NCBI RefSeq assembly: GCF_902498185.1
Contig: NZ_CABVIX010000013.1
Coordinates: forward strand, 62,001 to 126,000
Reading direction: 5' to 3'
Length of the DNA stretch: 64,000 nt
Origin: Pseudomonas fluorescens
GTDB taxonomy: Bacteria > Pseudomonadota > Gammaproteobacteria > Pseudomonadales > Pseudomonadaceae
This document shows, in pieces, positions 15,084 to 23,972 of the stretch (positions within the stretch are counted from its first letter, which is position 1; the number at the start of each line of letters is the position of its first letter). Under the pieces are notes generated by a model. The model was not told the origin of the DNA, did not search any database, and was given only the letters and a program-made list of their open reading frames with translations. Both the position numbers and the translations under genes were made by a program.

Positions 15084-17312
15084 ATGAATCGGACTGGCCT
15101 GCTGTGCTGGCGTTCGAACGCCAGGGTGGAGCAACCACCGACTGTCCCGGGAACGCACCTGCGCATGGCGATGCTGGCGCTGGCGTTGACCTGTTCGCCG
15201 CTGGCGATGGCCGCCGAAGTCGACGGCAAGCGCATCGCGGCGGCGGACAACGAGCCGGGCAACTGGATGAGCCACGGGCGTACCTACGACGAGCAGCGTT
15301 TCAGCCCGCTCACGCATATCAACGACGGCAACGTCAGCCAACTGGGCCTGGCCTGGAGCTACAAGCTGGACCTGGACCGCGGCGTCGAAGCCACGCCGAT
15401 CGTGGTCGACGGGGTGATGTACACCACCGGTCCCTTCTCGGTGGTCTATGCGCTCGATGCCCGCAACGGCAAGCTGCTGTGGAAGTACGATCCGCAATCC
15501 GACCGCCAGCGGGCCGGCGAAGCCTGCTGCGATGCGGTCAACCGCGGCGTGGCGGTCTGGCAGGGCAAGGTCTACGTCGGGGTGCTCGACGGACGTCTCG
15601 AGGCCATCGACGCCAAGACGGGGCAGCGGGTGTGGTCGGTCGATACCCGCAACGACAAGGCCCGCAGCTACACCATCACCGGTGCCCCGCGGGTGGTCAA
15701 CGGCAAGGTCATCATCGGCAACGGCGGAGCCGAGTTCGGCGTACGCGGCTACGTGACCGCCTACGAGGCCGAGACCGGCAGACAGGCATGGCGCTTCTTC
15801 ACCGTGCCGGGCGATCCCAAGCTGCCGCCCGAGGACAAGGCCATGCAGATCGCCAGCAAGACCTGGCATGGCGACGCCTTCGTCGAGCAGGGTGGCGGCG
15901 GCACGGCGTGGGACTCGTTCGCCTACGACCCAGAGCTGAACCTGCTGTACATCGGTGTTGGCAACGGTTCGACCTGGGACCCGAAGTGGCGCAGCCAGGC
16001 CAAGGGCGACAACCTGTTCCTGTCCAGCATCGTCGCCGTCCATGCCGACACCGGCGAATACGCCTGGCACTACCAGACCACCCCCGGGGATGCCTGGGAC
16101 TTCACCGCCACCCAGCACATGATCCTCGCCGAGCTGCCGATCAACGGCAAGCAGCGCAAGGTGCTGATGCAGGCGCCGAAAAACGGCTTCTTCTATGTGC
16201 TCGACCGTGCCACGGGCGAGCTGCTCTCGGCGAAGAACATCGTCCCGGTGAACTGGGCCAAGGGCATCGACATGAAGACCGGCAGGCCTATCGTCGACGA
16301 CGAAGCCGCCGCCTACTGGAAAGACGGCAAGCGCAAGCTGGTGACCCCGGCCTTCTGGGGCGCCCATGACTGGCACCCCATGTCCTACAACCCCAAGACC
16401 GGTCTGGTGTATATCCCCGCGCACATCATGTCGGCCTACTACGAGCACATTCCCGATGCGCCCAGGCGCAACCCCTTCAAGAGCGTCTACCAGCTCGGCA
16501 TGAAGACCGGCATGATGCCCGAGGGCGCGGACGGGCTGCTGGAGATGGCCAAGACCTGGTCCGGCAAGCTGATCGCCTGGGACCCGGTCAAGCAAGCGCC
16601 GGCGTGGGAGGTGCCCTACATCACCATCTTCAACGGCGGTACGCTCAGCACGGCAGGCAACCTGGTGTTCGAAGGCAGTGCCGACGGCCGGGTGATCGCC
16701 TACGCCGCCGACACCGGCAAAAAGCTCTGGGAATCACCTGCCGCCAGCGGCGTGATGGCGGCGCCGGTGACCTATTCGGTGGACGGTGAGCAGTACGTGA
16801 CATTCATGGCGGGCTGGGGCGGAGCGTTCTCGACCTTTGCTGGCGCCTTGTCGCTGCGCGCCGGCGTCCAGCCGTTTTCCCAGGTGCTGACCTACAAGCT
16901 GGGCGGCATGGCGCCTCTGCGCGAGCCACCACCGCCCGCCGATGCCCCCGAGCCTCCGGCGCTGAGCGGCGATGCGGCTACCGTGGCCGCGGGCGCGGCG
17001 CTGTACGACGGCAACTGCTCGCAATGCCACGGCATTCATGCCGTCAGCGGCGGTGTGCTGCCTGACCTGCGCAAGCTCACCAGTGAAAAGCACGGCATGT
17101 TCCTCGGCATTCTCTACGGCGGCCGCGTGCCGGACGGCATGCCGTCCTTCGCCGATGCGCTCAAGCCGGAGCAGGTCGAGCAGGTGCACCAGTACCTGAT
17201 CAAGCGTGCCCATGACCTCAAGCGCGAAGGCGATGCCTGGCAGCAGTTCAGCGCCAAGCCGGTTGCAAGCAAGGTTTCCCAGCCATTGGCCGACAACGAT
17301 TCCAAGGAGTGA
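15084..17312 (+). CDS. PQQ- and heme-dependent (type II quinohemoprotein) alcohol dehydrogenase
   Basis: The enzyme oxidises primary alcohols to aldehydes in the periplasm and passes electrons to its own heme c. The 742-residue precursor has a Sec signal ending near LAMAAEVDG. Its PQQ propeller contains NWMSHGRTYDEQRFSPLTHI and vicinal cysteines C148-C149 (ACCDAVNRG), typical of quinoprotein alcohol dehydrogenases. A C-terminal cytochrome domain has CSQCH at 645-649. Both domains make it a type II quinohemoprotein, similar in layout to P. putida HK5 ADH-IIB/IIG. Substrate preference cannot be read from sequence. GGAGAGAG precedes the ATG at 15084. The aldehyde dehydrogenase gene follows after six bases. 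Confidence 0.88.
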   Translation: MNRTGLLCWRSNARVEQPPTVPGTHLRMAMLALALTCSPLAMAAEVDGKRIAAADNEPGNWMSHGRTYDEQRFSPLTHINDGNVSQLGLAWSYKLDLDRGVEATPIVVDGVMYTTGPFSVVYALDARNGKLLWKYDPQSDRQRAGEACCDAVNRGVAVWQGKVYVGVLDGRLEAIDAKTGQRVWSVDTRNDKARSYTITGAPRVVNGKVIIGNGGAEFGVRGYVTAYEAETGRQAWRFFTVPGDPKLPPEDKAMQIASKTWHGDAFVEQGGGGTAWDSFAYDPELNLLYIGVGNGSTWDPKWRSQAKGDNLFLSSIVAVHADTGEYAWHYQTTPGDAWDFTATQHMILAELPINGKQRKVLMQAPKNGFFYVLDRATGELLSAKNIVPVNWAKGIDMKTGRPIVDDEAAAYWKDGKRKLVTPAFWGAHDWHPMSYNPKTGLVYIPAHIMSAYYEHIPDAPRRNPFKSVYQLGMKTGMMPEGADGLLEMAKTWSGKLIAWDPVKQAPAWEVPYITIFNGGTLSTAGNLVFEGSADGRVIAYAADTGKKLWESPAASGVMAAPVTYSVDGEQYVTFMAGWGGAFSTFAGALSLRAGVQPFSQVLTYKLGGMAPLREPPPPADAPEPPALSGDAATVAAGAALYDGNCSQCHGIHAVSGGVLPDLRKLTSEKHGMFLGILYGGRVPDGMPSFADALKPEQVEQVHQYLIKRAHDLKREGDAWQQFSAKPVASKVSQPLADNDSKE

Positions 17313-17318
17313 CACAGC

Positions 17319-18752
17319 ATGCAAGAAGCCCCCTACCAGAACTATATCGATAACGCCTTTTTCGCCACCGAAGAGCATCTGGAGGTGTTCAACCCGGCCA
17401 ATGGCCAACTGCTCGGCCGTGTGCCGGAATCGACGCCAGACCAGGTCGAGCAAGCCATCGCCGCGGCCCGCCGGGCGCAGAAAGGCTGGGCCGCCAAGCC
17501 TGCCATCGAGCGCGCGGGCTACCTGCGCCAGATCGCCGCCAAGGTGCGCAGCAATGCCGCGCGGCTTGCGCATATCATCACGGCAGAGCAGGGCAAGGTC
17601 CCGGCGCTGGCCGAGGTCGAGGTCAACTTCACAGCGGATTATCTGGACTACATGGCCGAGTGGGCGCGGCGCCTCGAGGGTGAAGTGCTGACCAGCGACC
17701 GCGCCAACGAACACATCTTCCTGCTGCGCAAGCCGCTGGGAGTGGTGGCAGGTATCCTGCCGTGGAACTTCCCGTTCTTTCTCATTGCCCGCAAGATGGC
17801 GCCGGCCCTGCTTACCGGCAATACCCTCGTCATCAAGCCCAGCGAAGAAACCCCGATCAACTGCTTCGAGTTCGCAAGGCTGGTGGCCGAGACCGATCTG
17901 CCCAAAGGGGTATTCAACGTGGTCGGCGGCCAGGGCAGCACTGTCGGCCATGGCCTGAGCAGCAGCGCCGGCATCGACCTGGTGAGCTTCACCGGCAGCG
18001 TGGCCACGGGCGCGCGGATCATGGCCGCGGCTGCGCCCAACATCACCAAGCTCAACCTGGAACTGGGCGGCAAGGCCCCGGCCATCGTCCTGGCCGATGC
18101 CGACCTCGACCTTGCGGTCCGGGCCATCACCGCTTCCCGGGTGATCAACACCGGGCAGGTGTGCAACTGTGCCGAGCGGGTGTATGTGGAGCGCAAGGTG
18201 GCGGATGCATTCATCGACAAGGTGGCCCAGGCCATGGCAGCGACCCGCTACGGCGATCCGCTCAAGCAGGCGGACCTGGACATGGGCCCGCTGATCAACC
18301 AGGCCGGCCTGGACAAAGTCGCGCAGATGGTGCGTACGGCGCGCGAGCAGGGCGCCCAGGTGGTGACCGGTGGGCAGGTGGCGGACCTGGGGGCGGGCTT
18401 CCATTACCAGCCGACAGTACTGGCGGGGTGCTCGGCTGACATGGAAATCATGCGCAAGGAGATCTTTGGCCCGGTGCTGCCGATCCAGGTGGTGGATGAC
18501 ATCGACCAGGCGATCGCGCTGGCCAATGACAGCGAATATGGGCTTACGTCATCGATCTATACCCGCGACCTGAACGCCGCACTCAAGGCAAGCCGCGAGA
18601 TCGATTTCGGCGAGACCTACATCAACCGCGAGAACTTCGAAGCGATGCAGGGCTATCACGCCGGGACGCGCAAGTCGGGGATTGGCGGCGCGGATGGCAA
18701 GCATGGGTTGTACGAGTACATGCATACGCACGTGGTGTACATCCAGGCCTGA
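17319..18752 (+). CDS. aldA: NAD-dependent aldehyde dehydrogenase (AldA-like)
   Basis: The 477-residue protein resembles E. coli lactaldehyde/glycolaldehyde dehydrogenase throughout. Shared segments include FTADYLDYMAEWARR, GILPWNFPFFLIARKMAPAL, LELGGKAPAIV (general-base Glu), NTGQVCNCAERVYV (catalytic Cys) and GETYINRENFEAMQG. It should oxidise the aldehyde produced by the upstream quinohemoprotein to an acid. It lies six bases after that gene, so both share the sigma-54 promoter. The periplasmic aldehyde must enter the cytoplasm, because this protein has no signal peptide. The exact substrate is inferred only broadly. Confidence 0.88.
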   Translation: MQEAPYQNYIDNAFFATEEHLEVFNPANGQLLGRVPESTPDQVEQAIAAARRAQKGWAAKPAIERAGYLRQIAAKVRSNAARLAHIITAEQGKVPALAEVEVNFTADYLDYMAEWARRLEGEVLTSDRANEHIFLLRKPLGVVAGILPWNFPFFLIARKMAPALLTGNTLVIKPSEETPINCFEFARLVAETDLPKGVFNVVGGQGSTVGHGLSSSAGIDLVSFTGSVATGARIMAAAAPNITKLNLELGGKAPAIVLADADLDLAVRAITASRVINTGQVCNCAERVYVERKVADAFIDKVAQAMAATRYGDPLKQADLDMGPLINQAGLDKVAQMVRTAREQGAQVVTGGQVADLGAGFHYQPTVLAGCSADMEIMRKEIFGPVLPIQVVDDIDQAIALANDSEYGLTSSIYTRDLNAALKASREIDFGETYINRENFEAMQGYHAGTRKSGIGGADGKHGLYEYMHTHVVYIQA

Positions 18753-18765
18753 TCGGCCGCTGTCT

Positions 18766-18807
18766 GCACAGGCCTCTTCGCTGGCAAGCCAGCGAAGAGG
18801 CCTGTGC
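18766..18807. terminator. Perfect 20-bp hairpin between convergent aldA and regulator genes
   Basis: GCACAGGCCTCTTCGCTGGC (18766-18785) and its exact complement (18788-18807) are separated by AA only. It sits between two convergent stop codons (18752 and 18818) and would serve as a bidirectional transcription stop. The CTGGCAAGCCAG core resembles Pseudomonas REP sequences, so it may be one copy of a dispersed repeat. There is no long T-run on either side. Confidence 0.75.
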
Positions 18808-18817
18808 GGTCCGAAAG

Positions 18818-20761
18818 CTATCCCGCCAGATTCGGCGCCACGATGCGGTGGCGCTTCATCTTCCGGTAGAGGGTCGAGCGCGAGATTCCTGCGGCTTCGG
18901 CGGCAGCACTGATGTTCCAGCGCTGTTCGCGCAACACCCTCAGCAGGTGCCGTGCTTCGACATCCTCCAGTTCCTGCTCCAGCCTTTCGCCAGGCACCTG
19001 GGCCACAGGCACCACAGGCTCGGCCGCCGCCATCAATTCCACCGGCAGGCAGTCCATCTTTACAAGTCCATCCTCCGCTAGCGCTGCTGCGTAGCGCAGG
19101 CAGTTGATCAACTGCCGCACATTACCCGGCCAGCGCTGTGCAACCAGGCATCGATGGGCCTCCGGGCTCAGCCATAGCGATCGCCCTCCTGCCTGGCTCG
19201 CCAGCACCCGTTCGATCAATTCGGCCCGGTCACTTCGCGCGCGCAGGGGCGGCAGCGGCAGGTGCATGCCGCTCAAGCGGTAGTACAGGTCTTCACGGAA
19301 GCGCTTGTCCTGGATCATCTGCGCCAAATCCTGGTGAGTGGCCGACACCACCTGGATATCCAGCGCAACCGACGCGCAAGCCCCGATCGGCACCAGCTCC
19401 CGCTCCGCCAGCACCCGCAGCAGGCGGGTCTGCAGGTGGGCCGGCATGTCGCCGATTTCGTCAAGAAACAGGGTGCCGCCGTTGGCCTGCTCCAGCTTGC
19501 CCTTCATGCCCTTGCGATTTGCGCCGGTAAAACTGCCGCTGTGGTATCCGAACAGCTCGCTTTCGATCAGCGACTCGGGAATGGCGGCGCAATTGAGCGC
19601 CACAAAGGGCCCGTGGCAGCGCAGGCTGGCCTGGTGCACGGCGCGGGCGAAGGCTTCCTTGCCGGTGCCGGTCTCGCCGGTCAGCAGGATCGCGATGTCC
19701 TTGTCCAGCACCTTGCGCAAACGCGTCACGCCTTGCTGCAGGCCTGGATCGTTGCCCGCCAGCTGCTCCAAGTCTGGGTGGGAGGACGGCTGGCGGGGCG
19801 CCTGCAGGGCCGGCGCGTGGCGATACCCGGCAGGCACGCGCAGGCCGACTTCGAGAAGACTCTCGTCCGTCAGTGCCCGCAGTTGCGTACCGCAGGCGCC
19901 GCCGCGGGTATGACTGAGCAGCTGGTCGATGGTCGCTGGTAGCAGCTGTTCGATAGGGCGGCCGATCAAGGGCGGCGCCTGGCGCTCCTGGTGAGCCACG
20001 AAGGCCGCGCGGTTGGCGCCGATTACCCGGCCACTTTCATCCAGCGCCAGCAATTGTTCATTGGCGAGGTCGGTGATGTCGTCCCGGGGCTTGAGCGCCA
20101 GGGTAAGGCGGTCGCGGTAGCGCTGGCGGAAATGCGTGTTCTCGATCAATCGCGCGTACATGATCACCAGCTGCAAGGTCAGGAACTGCGCCTGCTTGGG
20201 GCCTTCGCTGTTCAGGCAGGTAGCGTTCAGGCAGCCTTGGAGCTGGCCTTGGGCGTCGAAGATCGGCGATACCGAGCAACTGAGCCGGCCGTTGGCTGCC
20301 AGGAAATGCTCCTGGCGGTGGATCACCAGCGGCTGGGCCGAGGCCAGCGCGGTACCGATGCCGTTGGTCCCGGCGATGGACTCGTCCCAGCGCGCGCCGA
20401 CAATCAGGCCGGAGCGGGTGTAGGGGCTCTGCTGGCTGGGCAGGCGAGCGTCGAGGGTGATGCCGTGCTCATCGCTGAGCAGCACGGCGAAACCTGCGTC
20501 CACCACGCGTTTGGCCAGGCCGCTGACGCCCTGGCTGGCGATTGCCAGGTAAGCCTGGTGCTGGGCCTGGTGATGACGGATCTCGGCTGCGCTGAGCATG
20601 TTGTCCACACACAAGTGGCCCGGGTCGAGACGGTGCTGGGTGACGCTGCGGTACCAGGATTGGGCGATGACCCCTTCGGGACGGATACCGCGTTCGGCGA
20701 AATGGCTGTCGATGAAGGCGGCCAGCTCGCCGGGGGAAGATTCTGGGGTGTGCGCGGTCAT
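18818..20761 (-). CDS. Sigma-54-dependent transcriptional activator (AcoR family)
   Basis: The 647-residue protein has an N-terminal GAF-type sensor region (about 60-200) with GARWDESIAGTNGIGTAL, typical of AcoR. A PAS-like segment (about 225-300), the AAA+ domain (about 330-560) and a Fis-type helix-turn-helix (NISAAAEAAGISRSTLYRKMKRH) follow. Walker A is GETGTGKE near residue 358; Walker B is LFLDEIGD. The sigma-54 contact loop reads GSFTGA instead of GAFTGA. It faces the alcohol/aldehyde dehydrogenase operon, which has a sigma-54 promoter, so it is the probable activator of that operon. The inducer is unknown. Confidence 0.88.
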   Translation of the reverse strand: MTAHTPESSPGELAAFIDSHFAERGIRPEGVIAQSWYRSVTQHRLDPGHLCVDNMLSAAEIRHHQAQHQAYLAIASQGVSGLAKRVVDAGFAVLLSDEHGITLDARLPSQQSPYTRSGLIVGARWDESIAGTNGIGTALASAQPLVIHRQEHFLAANGRLSCSVSPIFDAQGQLQGCLNATCLNSEGPKQAQFLTLQLVIMYARLIENTHFRQRYRDRLTLALKPRDDITDLANEQLLALDESGRVIGANRAAFVAHQERQAPPLIGRPIEQLLPATIDQLLSHTRGGACGTQLRALTDESLLEVGLRVPAGYRHAPALQAPRQPSSHPDLEQLAGNDPGLQQGVTRLRKVLDKDIAILLTGETGTGKEAFARAVHQASLRCHGPFVALNCAAIPESLIESELFGYHSGSFTGANRKGMKGKLEQANGGTLFLDEIGDMPAHLQTRLLRVLAERELVPIGACASVALDIQVVSATHQDLAQMIQDKRFREDLYYRLSGMHLPLPPLRARSDRAELIERVLASQAGGRSLWLSPEAHRCLVAQRWPGNVRQLINCLRYAAALAEDGLVKMDCLPVELMAAAEPVVPVAQVPGERLEQELEDVEARHLLRVLREQRWNISAAAEAAGISRSTLYRKMKRHRIVAPNLAG

Positions 20762-20986
20762 GGGCGCTCCACGGAGGCGGTTATTGTCGGTGCCGGTTCG
20801 AATGCCGGTGTCGAGTGCTACCTTAGCGGGTTATGGGGGAGGGTGCATGGATCGGTGGTGTTCCATTCGCGGCGGATCAGCGTTCCGACAAGCCCGTTCC
20901 TACTAAGCGGCTGTTTCTTTGGATATTTTTTCAATCCGGGCTTCCCATCCCCGCAAATTGTTGGTAAATTTGCGCCCGTTCCACAC

Positions 20987-21061
20987 AGGGGCGTCGCCAA
21001 GCGGTAAGGCAGCAGGTTTTGATCCTGCCATGCGTTGGTTCGAATCCAGCCGCCCCTGCCA
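20987..21061 (+). tRNA. tRNA-Gln (anticodon TTG)
   Basis: The 75-base gene has acceptor arms AGGGGCG (20987-20993) and CGCCCCT (21051-21057), then G and an encoded CCA. The anticodon stem-loop is GCAGG-TTTTGAT-CCTGC, giving anticodon TTG. The T-loop region is GGTTCGAATCC. All stems pair. Confidence 0.97.
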
Positions 21062-21255
21062 TTTTTATCCTCGCACTATCCTTCGACACACGCTTCCACC
21101 TTCAGGCAAGCGTTCATTCAGTCGATACAACTCCCTACGCATTATCCGAATCGGTTTTCAGCAACCTCGAGCTGATGATTTCCCGTGTCCGTCCGATTTC
21201 TGCACCGGGCCCGTGCAGGCCAGCGCGACGCCCCGGCGCCGCGCTGACCCGTCAA

Positions 21256-23259
21256 TCAGTGTGGCGCGCGAGGAATGGTCTTGAGCAGGTCTTCAGGGCT
21301 GATATGCCCGACCACCTGCTGCTGCACTCCACTGCCAGGCAATGGCAGGTCGAGGATGTGGCCCTTCATCTTGCCGATCACGTGCATCTCGCACGGCTTG
21401 CAGTCGAATTTCAGGGTCAGCACTTCGTCACCCTGGATCAGCTGCATCGGCGCGACCTTGGTACGCACGCCGGTGACGCCCTTGGCCTGCTTGGGGCAGA
21501 GGTTGAAGGAGAAGCGCAGGCAGTGCTTGGTGATCATCACTGGCACTTCGCCGGTTTCTTCATGGGCCTCGTAGGCCGCGTCGATCAGCTTCACCCCGTG
21601 ACGATGGTAGAACTCGCGAGCCTTCTCGTTGTAGACGTTGGCCAGGAAGGACAGGTGCGACTCGGGGTACACCGGAGCCGGCACCGTCTCGGCCTTGCGG
21701 CTGCCGCGAGGGTGAGCCGCGATGCGCGCGGTGGTGAGCGCCTCGATGACTTCACGGCGCAAGGCCTTGAGCTGCGAGTTGGGGATGAAGAATGCCTGGG
21801 GCGCATCCAGCTCGATGCCGCTGGCGTGATACTGGGTGGTGCCCAGCTGGCCAAGCAGGTCGTGCAGTTGCTCCAGCGCCTGTTCCGGCTTGTTGGCGAC
21901 ACCAAACGGGCCGTCAAGCGTGACGCTGGCACGGATACCTTCCTCACTGGTGGCAGTCAGTTCCAGCTGCTCTTCGCGCAACCGCGCGACCCAGGCCAGG
22001 CCCACGCGGCGCTCGGCCGAGGTGCGCTGCAGGGCCTGTTGCCAGTCGTGGTCCAGGTTGCGGCTCAGCGGATGGCTTGGACGCAGGCGGTGCATGCCCT
22101 CGGGCATCTCGTTGGGCTCGACGCGGTAGCGGTAGCGCTTGGCACCGTCTTCCTCGAACTCGCCCTTGAGCTCGGCGATGTTGGCGCGGAAACCCACCAC
22201 CTCACGCTTGATCTGCACATTCAGGCCATCGCCGTTGGACAGTGGCGCATGGGTTACCACCATGAGGTCGCGTTTGCCGGTTTTCTCGACCACGCCGACC
22301 GGCAGGCCGGTGAAGGTCGGCGTGTCGAACGCGCCGATGTCGATCTTGCGGTCGGTGACGAAGTAGTCAGTGCTGCCACGGTGGAAAGTCTTGTCCGGGT
22401 CGGGCACGAAGAAGTGCGCGGTACGCCCGCTGGAGGCCCGGGCAAGTTCCGGGCGGCCTTCGAGAATCTCGTCCAGGCGCTGGCGGTAGTAGGCGGTGAT
22501 GTTCTTCACATAGCCCACGTCCTTGTAGCGGCCTTCGATCTTGAACGAGCGCACGCCGGCATCGACCAGGGCGCGCAGGTTGGCACTCTGGTTGTTGTCC
22601 TTCATCGACAACAGGTGCTTCTCGAAGGCCACCACGCGGCCCTGGTCATCTTTCAGGGTGTAGGGCAGGCGGCAGGCCTGGGAGCAGTCGCCGCGGTTGG
22701 CGCTGCGGCCATTCTGCGCGTGGGAGATGTTGCACTGCCCGGAAAACGCGACGCACAACGCGCCGTGGATGAAGAACTCGATCGCCGCGTCGGTTTCATC
22801 GGCGATTGCGCGGATTTCCTGGAGATTCAGCTCGCGAGCGAGCACCAGCTGGGAGAACCCGGCCTGGTCGAGGAATTTTGCCCTGGCCAGCGTGCGGATA
22901 TCGGTCTGGGTGCTGGCGTGCAGCTCGATGGGCGGGATATCGAGCTCCATCACGCCCAGGTCCTGCACGATCAGCGCATCGACACCCGCGTCGTACAGCT
23001 GGTGGATCAGCTTGCGCGCCGGCTCCAGCTCGTTGTCATGCAGGATCGTGTTGATGGTGGTGAAGACGCGGGCGTGATAGCACCGGGCGAACTCCACCAG
23101 CTGGGCGATCTCGCCCACCTCGTTGCAGGCATTGTGCCGCGCGCCGAAGCTCGGGCCGCCGATGTAGACGGCGTCGGCGCCGTGCAGGATGGCCTCTCTG
23201 GCGATGCTGACATCGCGCGCAGGGCTGAGCAGTTCCAACTGATGTTTGGGCAAGGACAT
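21256..23259 (-). CDS. rlhA: 23S rRNA C2501 5-hydroxycytidine synthase (U32 peptidase family)
   Basis: RlhA (formerly YdcP) hydroxylates C2501 of 23S rRNA. The 667-residue protein aligns by eye with E. coli RlhA over its full length. Shared stretches include LLSPARD, HGADAVYIGGPSFGARHNA, TINTILHDNELEPARKLIHQLYDAG, IELHASTQTDIRT and the Cys-containing GDCSQACRLPYTLKDDQGRV. C-terminal HCLRFSFNLCPKQAKG and KFDCKPCEMHVIGKM complete the match. This length and C-terminal domain separate it from the shorter tRNA enzyme TrhP. The ATG at 23259 was chosen on homology; its ribosome-binding site is weak. It is divergent from paoA. Confidence 0.9.
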   Translation of the reverse strand: MSLPKHQLELLSPARDVSIAREAILHGADAVYIGGPSFGARHNACNEVGEIAQLVEFARCYHARVFTTINTILHDNELEPARKLIHQLYDAGVDALIVQDLGVMELDIPPIELHASTQTDIRTLARAKFLDQAGFSQLVLARELNLQEIRAIADETDAAIEFFIHGALCVAFSGQCNISHAQNGRSANRGDCSQACRLPYTLKDDQGRVVAFEKHLLSMKDNNQSANLRALVDAGVRSFKIEGRYKDVGYVKNITAYYRQRLDEILEGRPELARASSGRTAHFFVPDPDKTFHRGSTDYFVTDRKIDIGAFDTPTFTGLPVGVVEKTGKRDLMVVTHAPLSNGDGLNVQIKREVVGFRANIAELKGEFEEDGAKRYRYRVEPNEMPEGMHRLRPSHPLSRNLDHDWQQALQRTSAERRVGLAWVARLREEQLELTATSEEGIRASVTLDGPFGVANKPEQALEQLHDLLGQLGTTQYHASGIELDAPQAFFIPNSQLKALRREVIEALTTARIAAHPRGSRKAETVPAPVYPESHLSFLANVYNEKAREFYHRHGVKLIDAAYEAHEETGEVPVMITKHCLRFSFNLCPKQAKGVTGVRTKVAPMQLIQGDEVLTLKFDCKPCEMHVIGKMKGHILDLPLPGSGVQQQVVGHISPEDLLKTIPRAPH

Positions 23260-23447
23260 GTTTTTCTGGTCTGGCTTGTCACGGTAAGGCGCGCATTGTA
23301 GCCGCGAATCGCTCGCTCGGCACCCGCGCACTGCCAGGTGGCCCGTGGCCGCTGGCTCAATTGTGCTGAACGCTTGCCGCCAGGCCCCGGTCGTACCTTG
23401 ATAACGCAGCTTGCTGCGCAAAAAAAAGCACGAACCGTGAGGTCTTT

Positions 23448-23972
23448 ATGAGCGAGATGACAACGGCCCAGGAGGCACAGGCGATCAGCCTGACCCTCAA
23501 TGGCCAGCCCCGACAGCTGCAGGTGCAACCGTGGCTCACGCTGCTCGACCTGCTGCGCGACCAGCTTGACCTGGTCGGCAGCAAGAAAGGCTGCGACCAC
23601 GGTCAATGCGGGGCCTGCACCGTGCTGCGCAACGGCGTGCGCGTGAACGCCTGCCTGACCTTGGCCATCATGTGCGATGGCGATGAACTGACCACCATCG
23701 AAGGCCTGGCCGACGGCGACCAGCTGCACCCCATGCAGCGCGCCTTCATTACCCAGGACGCCTTCCAGTGCGGCTACTGCACGCCCGGACAGATCTGCTC
23801 GGCGGTCGGTCTGGCCCGTGAAGGACGGGCGCAGACCCGCGAGCAGATCCAGGAACTGATGAGCGGCAACCTGTGCCGCTGCGGTGCCTACAGCAATATC
23901 ATCGCCGCCGTCGAAGAGGCCCTGCCGCAGATGCAGGAAGAGCTGAGTCACCGGGGAGGGCAGCCATCATGA
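23448..23972 (+). CDS. paoA: Aldehyde oxidoreductase, [2Fe-2S] subunit (PaoA-like)
   Basis: The small electron-transfer subunit of a xanthine-oxidase-family molybdoenzyme. The 174 residues contain the plant-type [2Fe-2S] site GCDHGQCGACTVLRNGVRVNAC and the second, family-specific cluster CGYCTPGQ with NLCRCGAY. There is no clear twin-arginine signal at the N-terminus (MSEMTTAQEAQAISLTL), unlike E. coli PaoA, so this complex may stay in the cytoplasm. GAGG precedes the ATG. Its stop codon overlaps the FAD-subunit start (ATGA). Confidence 0.9.
   Translation: MSEMTTAQEAQAISLTLNGQPRQLQVQPWLTLLDLLRDQLDLVGSKKGCDHGQCGACTVLRNGVRVNACLTLAIMCDGDELTTIEGLADGDQLHPMQRAFITQDAFQCGYCTPGQICSAVGLAREGRAQTREQIQELMSGNLCRCGAYSNIIAAVEEALPQMQEELSHRGGQPS

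Noticed and set aside
20792..20808. T-loop-like sequence GCCGGTTCGAATGCCGG upstream of tRNA-Gln
   Set aside because: No acceptor, D or anticodon arm could be found around it, and the five-base stem does not pair properly, so it is not a tRNA or clear remnant.
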